The notes under the pieces: model-generated
What the model was told of the DNA's origin: nothing
The model's database searches: none
Seen by the model: the letters and a program-made list of their open reading frames with translations, nothing else
Part shown: positions 56,718-64,000 of the stretch, in pieces
Numbering within the stretch: the stretch's first letter is position 1
Layout: every line of letters starts with the position of its first letter
Position numbers and translations under genes: made by a program
Source of the DNA: Castor canadensis
Taxonomy: Eukaryota; Chordata; Mammalia; Rodentia; Castoridae
NCBI RefSeq assembly: GCF_047511655.1
Contig: NC_133401.1
Location: 14,726,001 to 14,790,000 of the forward strand
DNA: 64,000 bases
Reading direction: 5' to 3'

Positions 56718-58299
56718 GGTGTCTGCCACCTGCTCTCCCTCTCTGGAGAAGAGCTCAACTCCAGTACAGTTCCCAAGCAGGACCGCCCAAGGGGACAGCT
56801 CTCCTGACCTTTCTCCTGCTGAGCTGATCCCCCCAAGATAGAAGCTCTTCCCAGATCACATGGACTGAGATGGGTTGTGCCCAGGAATCCCTTCTGTCCC
56901 CTCTGTCGTCAGTCCTGCCTCCTGTCCTTCCCCTTCCTTTTTGTTAGGTTTCTGTCACCTGATCACACTATGAGAAGTAATACTGATGGGTTCCCCTGTC
57001 TTCCTCACCCCAACAGTGAACTCTGCTCTGTCCTGGTCTTGGGGCATTAGCACTACACAGGGAGCCCCATGGGTGTCCAATCTCAGGGAATGTTTCCTTT
57101 TGTGACACAAAAACCCAGCTGGGCACCTGGTCTTCCCCATGTTCTGGAAGAAATGCACTGGAAAGGTAGAATTGACCCAAGCAGGAAGGTGACAGATGAG
57201 GCTCTGGGGGCAGGAAAGGGGCCAGCTGAATGATGACTGTTGAGGGGGACCTGTCCTTTATGTCTGTGTCACCATTCTGGTCTGGTGGAGGATCTAGGGA
57301 CAGAGACCTAAGAGCAGTTGCCTCAGAAGGAGCTCCAGGTGCTGGGTGTGTACCTTCAGATTACCTGTGTGTCCTGGAAGAGAGGACTGTGGTGGTTGGT
57401 GAGAATTTGGGTGGCCATCGGCTCCATGTCCTCAGGGGGAGTTGTCCGGGGGGAGTCTTCCTCTCTCTGTGTGGGCTGAGCTGTGATTCAGTTCTGTCCG
57501 TGACCTCTCTGACTGTTCTGAGTGGACTCTGTCCTCTGCCCAGCTGACTCTTCTGGGGTCACCCTGCTTTCCTCATGGGTGATGCCAGGAGGGAGGGGGC
57601 TGCACAGGGACACCTGGCAGAGCAGAGTCCCCGAAGGCCCAGGAATGAACGGGCAGGACAGGGCACACACGTGGGAGGGACCCAGTAGAGTCTGTTGGAG
57701 CAAGGGATGGAAGTCAGGCTGCATCTCCCCCTGCTGAGTCAAAGCCAAGTTCATGTCTCAGGGGTTTAAATGCTGAGTGTTGCCTGTGTGCTCTGACGTC
57801 GCCCCCTGGAGGTCATGAAGAGACCTGCGGCCAGAGTCTGACTGCAGATGGGATGGTGATCGGACTCCAAAAGATGGGCACAAGTGGGCTGTGACCACTG
57901 CAGAGATGGTCATTCTGAGTCCTGTTCTCTGCAGGCCCCCAGGCTGCCTGACTCCATCCGGTGCAAAGTGAGCTACGGACAGTACAGGCATTGTCCTGGG
58001 GCCCCTGACCCAGAGGCAGGAGAACTGTGGACCCAGGGGATTAGTGGCCTCAGGAGGAGCCATGTGTCCCCGAGGCTTCAGGAAAAAGTCCAGGGAAGTG
58101 TCTCCTGAGACTTCAGGGAGAGAGCAGCAGCCTGGGGTAGAGCCCACAGTTGGCTGTTGAGACTCTGCGTCCTTGGATTTTCAGGATGGATCCGAAGATT
58201 ATCTGACTAGGGTGAGTGTATTCCATACTTCTTCCCTAAACATTGTGAACAATTATTTAAAATATACTAGATGTATAAAATATATAGCATGAAATATGC

Positions 58300-59580
58300 T
58301 ATTTTAGCCACTTAAGTATATGAATAAATGCTATTAATTACATTGAAGTGTACAACAATTACTATTATTTCTAGAATTTCTTATCACCAGAACAAAAGCT
58401 CCATAGTTATTAAGCAGTAACTCCTCATGACCCCCTCCCCCAGCTGCCAGTAACCTGGAATCTACTTCCTGTCTATGTATTTGTATATTCTGGCTATTAA
58501 GTGGAATTATACAATGAATGTCATTTATTTTAGCACATTTATTTAGCACATGTAGCATGCATTGGAACTTTATTTTCTCATGGCTGGTTAATATGGAGAT
58601 ATCCGTTTGATTATCTGGGTATGTGTTGATGGACACAGGGGTGTTGCACAGATTGTATGTTGTGAAGGTGGCTGCAGTGACACTGGACTGCAAATGTCAC
58701 TTGTTACTGAGTTTGTACCCAGCAGTGGGACACTGGGCACAGGTCACCCTGAGGCCCTGCTAGGCACTGCCTAAGTGTTTCCCACAGTGCCTGCAGCGTT
58801 TCCTGTTCCCCAAATGAAGCACGGAGGCCGATTTTCCACACCTTCCCAGGCTCGTTAGTAACTTTTGTTAAAAACTGTTACACAAACGCTGTGGTGTGCA
58901 GGAGAGCTCACTGTCACTTTGATTCGAATTTCCATTGTGATCTGTGACACTGAGCGTCTATTCCTCTACTTACAGTCCATTTGTACATCTTCTTTGCAGA
59001 CAAGGCTGTTCAAGTCCTCTGCCCATTTAAAAGTTAGGTTCTTCTGTTGTTGCTGAGTTGTACACTTTGTTATGCATCATAAACACCAAACTCAGCTGGG
59101 CGCTGGTGGCTCACACCTGTAATCCTCGCTACAAGGGAGGCAGAGATGGGGAGGATCACAGTTCAAGGCCACCTCAGGCAAATAGTTCTCGAGACCCCAT
59201 CTCCAAAATAGCCAGAGCAAAATGGACTGGAGGTGTGGCTCAAGTGGTAGAGCGCCTGCTTTGAGAAAACCTGCTTTCTAAGCACAAAGCCTTGTGTTCA
59301 AACCCCAGTCCCACAAAAACAAACATGAAACAAATATGATTTTCAAACACTTCTCCCATTTGGAAGGATTTTTTTTTTTTTACTTTCTTGGTAATATCCT
59401 CTGATACACAAAAGTTTCTAATCTTGATAAAATAAAGCTTCCCTATTTTTCTTCTGTGGTTTATACTTTTGTGATATCTTTGGGAATCCATTACCAAATT
59501 CAAGGTCATGAAGATTTATGTTTTGTTCCAAGAGTTTTTGTAGCATTGTTATCTCGCTGATTTGAGTTAATTTTTTTTTT
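58300..59580 (-). mobile_element. ancient LINE-1 3' end, copy in upstream block 3
   Basis: Third copy of the shared element, with 'tgtatttgtatattctggct' and 'gctgcagtgacactggactg'. Split at 59094-59319 by a SINE. Confidence 0.78.
59094..59319 (+). repeat. B1-dID-type dimeric SINE
   Basis: 'gctgggcgctggtggctcac' to 'tgttcaaaccccagtcccac'. It splits the ancient L1 of upstream block 3. Confidence 0.88.
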
Positions 59581-60775
59581 AAAGAAAAAGAGGTTTCCTT
59601 TACTCAGAGTTGTGGGGGTAAAAGCACAAACAGCATAGTGCAGGCTCCAAGAGCGTGAACTTTTTTATATCACCTCGTGACATGGGTAGTCATGGTGAAA
59701 GTGTGTGAAGGAACAACCAAGGAGGGACGTATGCATCGGCAGCAGAAGAGAGAAGCCGGCTTCCACGTTCCTTTCTGACAGTGTGCCTCCAGTGACCTGA
59801 GGACCCATCACTGGACCTCAGCACTCAAGTTATCCACTTCTCAATCCACCAGAGTGTACCCCAAGCCTTCATTCCCAGTGGACCCCGGGGTCACCTGAAA
59901 CCTATGCAAACCGCACCATTAACCTTGATCACTGGAATATTTTGGTCTTTCCTTAAATTATTTCCTCTATTTAAGAAGGGAGGGAAGATTTTTTTTCCTG
60001 TTGATGTCGTGGATTTTTTTCCTGTCAATAACAACCCCCAGTTCTACGCCATGTGATACTCTCGTTATCCATGTTGGAGAGGGTCGGCGTCCTGAGATTT
60101 GAAATATCTCCCACAGCTGAGAGATCAACATCATCTTCTATGTCATCTTCTGCTATCTACTAAGGTTCCTTACAATGTACATTTCTCTGGGCCGTGTGCT
60201 CTGTGATATCACAATGACAAGTGGCAGAGTGAGAGGCCGAGTGTGTCCTGTAACTGGGATGAGACACTGAGTCCGGGTTTCCTCTCCCAGAGCACTGGTG
60301 ATTTTCAATCCAACTATTGATCCATGACACTACTACATGGAGGATTGCGGGTAACTTTTAATTATCTTTGTCCCAAATGTCCAAAAATGTTCAGAACCAG
60401 AAGTGGTTCTGAAGTCATGGGAATCTAGGACTCTGGTGACACACAGAGGATGGGACACCTACCTGGGAGGGGTCCTTCAGTGCAGCTTCCACCATGGGAT
60501 TCTGTGGGCAGAACAGGGACCAGGGCACTGCTGAGCCTCAGGCCCGCCTGTGTGGCTGGGACAATAGATGTGGAGAGACACATTTCCATCTCAGACTCCG
60601 CAGAGCCCTTCCAAAGTATCCAGATGCTGCTGGTCACAGTGATGGCCCCAGGTAGAGCACTGAAGGAAACTGTCCCTGAGAACATGTTCCTCAAAATCAC
60701 ACACAGAGAGGGGCTCCTCTCGGATTTGTGACAATCTTAGGATGGGCAAAGGACAAAATTAGAGGTCAGACCACA
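59581..60775. other. intergenic, no gene identified
   Basis: A minus-strand open stretch at 60425-60700 has no domain. Nothing else recognised. Confidence 0.55.
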
Positions 60776-60950
60776 ATGCATGGTGTGCACACCTGTAATC
60801 CCAGTTACTCAGAGGGCTGAGGCAAAGGATTGCAAGGTGAAGAACAGCCTGGGATGTCTCAAAATATTAAAATAAGTGTTGTGGGGTAGGAAGACAACAC
60901 TTGCCTAGCATAGCTGAGGCCTTGGATTCGATTCCAACCTCTCCCACACT
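60776..60950 (+). repeat. diverged B1-dID SINE
   Basis: 'gcatggtgtgcacacctgta' to 'cttggattcgattccaacct'; more decayed than the others. Confidence 0.72.
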
Positions 60951-60967
60951 CACCAGGACAAAAAGGA

Positions 60968-61385
60968 ATGAGCTCACAGTCACTGAGCTTGGTCTAGAGG
61001 AGCCTCACATCAACAGCACCTCCTCCCCTCTGGGACACTGGCCTTCCTGTGGAGGCTCACATCTCATCAGGACATTTGGCTAATGGCCTGGGGCAGCTGT
61101 CCACCTGTGCTGTCACACCGAGTCTCAGGAGAGGGGAGGCCCAGATGTTCTTGCCCAGAAGTGGCTCTCAGGGCAGTGCACCCGCTGGTGACCAGTTCCC
61201 AGAGCTACAAGATTCAGACAGGCAGGAAATCACGGCTCCTTGTCAGCCCAAATAGGAGGCCAAATTCCAACTCTGGCCCCAAGTTTCTCCGGGTCATCTG
61301 GAGTCAGAAATCAGAGACAGAGGTTTGGTGCAGGGACTTCCAGTGTTGAGATTGTCTGTGAGGATCCATGGGGCCCTCACAGAGG
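60968..61385 (-). repeat. orphan CEACAM intron-2 fragment
   Basis: About 400 bp close to 18130-18470 and 54720-55120 ('tcacagtcactgagcttggt', 'aggacatttggctaatggcc'). The N exon that should follow at higher coordinates is absent. Confidence 0.85.
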
Positions 61386-62395
61386 GCTCCGAGCTGATAG
61401 CCGAGGATATGGTGTAAGTCATTGTGTTTGCTTCTGATGCCTGCCTGGCACTGTCCAGATCCTGCAGGTCCCCTGAGGGGTGTGTGTGTGTGTGTGTGTG
61501 GTTTGCTGGTCTAGGAGGGCGAGGCCTATAGGGGCTGGTGCAGGTATGCAGGGTAGACATGTTTGGGGCTTTGAAGTTCACCTTGATATGATTCAGCCAT
61601 TAGCAGGTATGCCTGGGAGCATCCCTGTAGGGTGACGGTGAGGTCCCAAAGCAGGAGAGAACGTGTGCTTTCGGGGCTTCTTACTGTGTTAGGCTCCGAG
61701 TGTCCCTCTTGCCATAGAAGTCTTGTGTCTCTTATTCACACCAGCCTTCAAGAAGACACTCTCATGTAGGCTGAGGTTTCGTGGGATCTGCAGCTGTGAG
61801 TGGGAACCTCCCTCAACACTGTCCCTTCACTCATTGGTCTCCCCTGATCCAAGGTGTCAGCTTGACACCTGTGCTGTCCAAACCCTTCCCCTCCCAACTC
61901 TGCCCAGGACCATGAGGACAGACGCACTGTGTGCATGCATGTCATCTGTGTTGTTACCACTCACATGGCCGTCCTGCAGTCTGCTCCTTTGCTTTCAGAT
62001 GCAGCTTCCACCGACTTCCAGCTGGGGGAGAACAAGAGCTGCTGACACCTAGTGAGGATCACTGGTTCACCTGCCCCACACATGATCACAGCCCCCCCCC
62101 CCCCGTGGGATCACAGATTACCCCATTAGACATGGCTCAACTCAAACCAACTTGGTGTTGTTTGGGACCTGGTTGAATAAGACCTTAAGCCAACAATAAT
62201 GGCAATACCAGTTCAAGGCTATTTGCATTTATTGATTCAATACACATTTGGATACCAGGACTTTCTACCTCATTTCACCGATTATTCACAAAAGCTTTAT
62301 AAAGTCAGAGAATCACAACCACTGATTGGAAAAGGAGAAAAACCTGATTTAGGGTTTAACTCATAGGAGGGGCTGAATCACTCACAGCTACTGGC
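61386..62395. other. intergenic between CEACAM fragments
   Basis: A GT tract and a C-run at about 62087-62105; no N exon or other coding piece. Confidence 0.6.
61482..61500. repeat. GT microsatellite
   Basis: About nine GT units. Confidence 0.88.
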
Positions 62396-62660
62396 CAGTA
62401 AAAAGGGGTCACTCTTGCTGGAAAAGGCCAAATTGGAGACCTCACACTGATACCCCCAGCGTCCTCTCTCCTGACGGGGTCTATGCTGAGGTTTCTGTTG
62501 TCCTGAGATGGCATCATCTTCTCTGTGAGCAGCCGGCTCTGGCCATTGAAGGTCTATCGAATGGAGATTCCAGTGTCAGCTGAGAGGCAGGTCAGGACCA
62601 CGGATTCCTATTTTGTGACTGTGCTGTTGGTGGCTTGGATGGAAGGCCATGTCACTGGCT
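62396..62660 (-). pseudogene. decayed CEACAM A2-type exon
   Basis: Acceptor TTTGTCCACAG and donor T|GTGAGTG are preserved. The translation shows E-P-V-T-W-P-S-I-Q, D-T-G-I-S-I-R and [12 protein letters not shown], clearly A2 of the CEACAM1 type. Two in-frame TAG codons (one in place of the Trp after G-I-S-I-R) and a one-base loss near the end destroy it; length is 265 nt instead of 279. It lies upstream of the activating gene's leader, so it belongs to another, broken copy. Confidence 0.85.
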
Positions 62661-62841
62661 CTGTGGACAAACAGGAGGAGACTGATTGAGTGTGTTCTGA
62701 GGCCTGGACCACGCTCCTTCCTCAGAGATCTCAGGCAGCTCTCAGGGACACAGTGAGCTATGTAAGGTGGCAGAGGATGGGCCCAGCCCTCTGAGGAAGT
62801 TGTGTGTCTTTGTTGAAGTGACATCTGTGGGGAGAGGCTGC

Positions 62842-63003
62842 GGCATCCACTCAGATCACTCAGTGACCCCTGACTGGTCCCCTGGATCTCTCTTTGGAAT
62901 CCACACCAGGAACTGTTTCTCAGGCATCCACTCAGATCACTCAGTGACCCCTGACTGGTCCCCTGGATCTCTCTTTGGAATCCACACCAGGAACTGTTTC
63001 TCA
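62842..63003. repeat. 81-bp tandem duplication
   Basis: Two direct copies, 62842-62922 and 62923-63003, each starting 'ggcatccactcagatcactc'. They appear identical by eye. Confidence 0.93.
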
Positions 63004-63369
63004 GCTCATGTGTTCAGCATTGTCAGGTAGAATTTCTTTCCTAGAACCTTCTGTGTGATCCTTTTATAAACCTTTTGTGATGTTATAAAATATTAAACCC
63101 TGTGCCTCACATGTCCTTCTGTGTATGTTAAATGACAGCTTGCTTGGCAGCCCTGTCGTCTCTGGGGTGAGGGAAGATTTACATAAATGAGGAAGACGTT
63201 CCCTCTTTGTTAAATCAATTATTAGGGAACAAAGGCAGCTCAACTAGTTCTCATAACTTTAGTAGCTGGAGAGGTTCCAATCTAAGGATTTCTCAATCTT
63301 ATAGGACTTTCACTTCCTGGCCTGTGAATTGGTCACAGTGAAGGAAACACCATAGAGAGAAGTGCTCAC

Positions 63370-64000
63370 ATTTTTAACAAAAGACTGGCATCCCCAGGCA
63401 TCCAGGGAAGTCATATCAACACCAAGAAAGGTCATATGTGAGAAGCTGACAGTGTTGTCATACTACTCAGTGGTGAAACACTGAAAGCTTTTACTCTAAG
63501 ACCAGGAACAAGACAAGGTGCTGCTTTCACCACTTTTATTCAACATAAGACTGGAAGTCCCAGTCAGACAATTAGATGAAGAAAAAAAGTAAAAATTATC
63601 TAAAGTGGTAAAAAGAAGAAAAACTCTCTCTGTACACACACAACATGATTTTCTGTAGAACACCCAGAAATCCTACCAAATAATTACTAGAACTAATAAA
63701 TTTAGCAGTTTCAGTATACAAAGCTAACACCCTAAAAATCATTTGTACTTCTATACACTAGCAACAATGACAAAATGAAATGAAGAAACAATTCTGCTTA
63801 TCAAGAAGAATAAAACCTTTAGGAATAAACTTAAATTAAGGAGGCAAACATACTCATAATCTAAAGACTACATAACATTGTTGAAAGAAGAGCAGGCAGA
63901 CACAAACAGATGAAAGGTACTCTATGGTCGTGGATTGAAATACTGGTTATTGCTAAGATGCCAGGACTAACCAAAGCAATCTAAAGATCTAAAGATGACT
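63370..64000 (+). mobile_element. old LINE-1 ORF2 fragment running off the window
   Basis: Reverse-transcriptase region in diverged form ('ttactctaagaccaggaac', 'cacttttattcaacataaga', 'ataaatttagcagtttc'). No intact frame. Confidence 0.75.

Larger units (their letters stand above)
55778..59580 (-). repeat. CEACAM intron-1 and upstream block, copy 3
   Basis: Same order. From about 57150 to 57830 it is almost identical to 20442-21110, unlike the neighbouring parts. Confidence 0.85.

Noticed and set aside
60425-60700. Minus-strand open frame with G-A-I-T-V, suspected transmembrane exon of the broken copy
   Set aside because: The hydrophobic run is too short and contains Trp, Lys and acidic residues; no CEACAM TM signature such as G-A-I-A-G-I-V.

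Overview
The window is mammalian nuclear DNA and almost certainly rodent. It has split genes with GT-AG introns, many 7SL/tRNA-derived dimeric (B1-dID-like) SINEs, single ID-like SINEs, and young 5'-truncated LINE-1 copies with target-site duplications. The SINE consensus resembles what I know from beaver-type (Castorimorpha) genomes; that placement is inference. The region is part of the CEACAM (carcinoembryonic antigen-related cell adhesion molecule) cluster, and every gene found is on the minus strand.

Layout. (1) 3.4-20.0 kb: a complete nine-exon CEACAM1 (leader, IgV N domain, A1, B, A2, transmembrane, then 53-, 32- and 120-nt cytoplasmic exons). It predicts 522 residues with two tyrosine inhibitory motifs, and the 53-nt exon gives the family's long/short tail switch. 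(2) 29.8-31.1 kb: a broken CEACAM remnant with only leader and N exons; its intron 2 carries a 4.1-kb L1. (3) 42.9-56.7 kb: a second apparently intact CEACAM gene. Its leader, N, A and B exons resemble CEACAM1, but it lacks A2 and ends in a CEACAM3/4-type activating (ITAM-like) tail. The nine exons I propose sum to one open frame of 433 residues. The first ITAM tyrosine is read as cysteine. (4) 61.0-63.4 kb: scrambled fragments of a further copy, including a decayed A2 exon.

The cluster grew by duplication of blocks. Intron 2, intron 1 plus upstream DNA, and an old L1 upstream of the leaders recur in three places, and their order and later insertions give a relative history. A roughly 650-bp tract upstream of genes 1 and 3 is nearly identical while its flanks are not, which suggests recent gene conversion. 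An E-box next to a GC box is present only before CEACAM1. Genes 1 and 3 together look like a paired inhibitory/activating receptor set sharing an N-domain framework, as known for CEACAM1 and CEACAM3 in primates.

The rest is introns, intergenic DNA, SINEs, LINE-1 pieces, MIRs, a DNA-transposon scrap, a solo ERV1-type LTR with a 4-bp target duplication, a MaLR-type LTR fossil, and one retrocopy with poly(A) and a 15-bp target duplication. I saw no tRNA, rRNA or other RNA genes.
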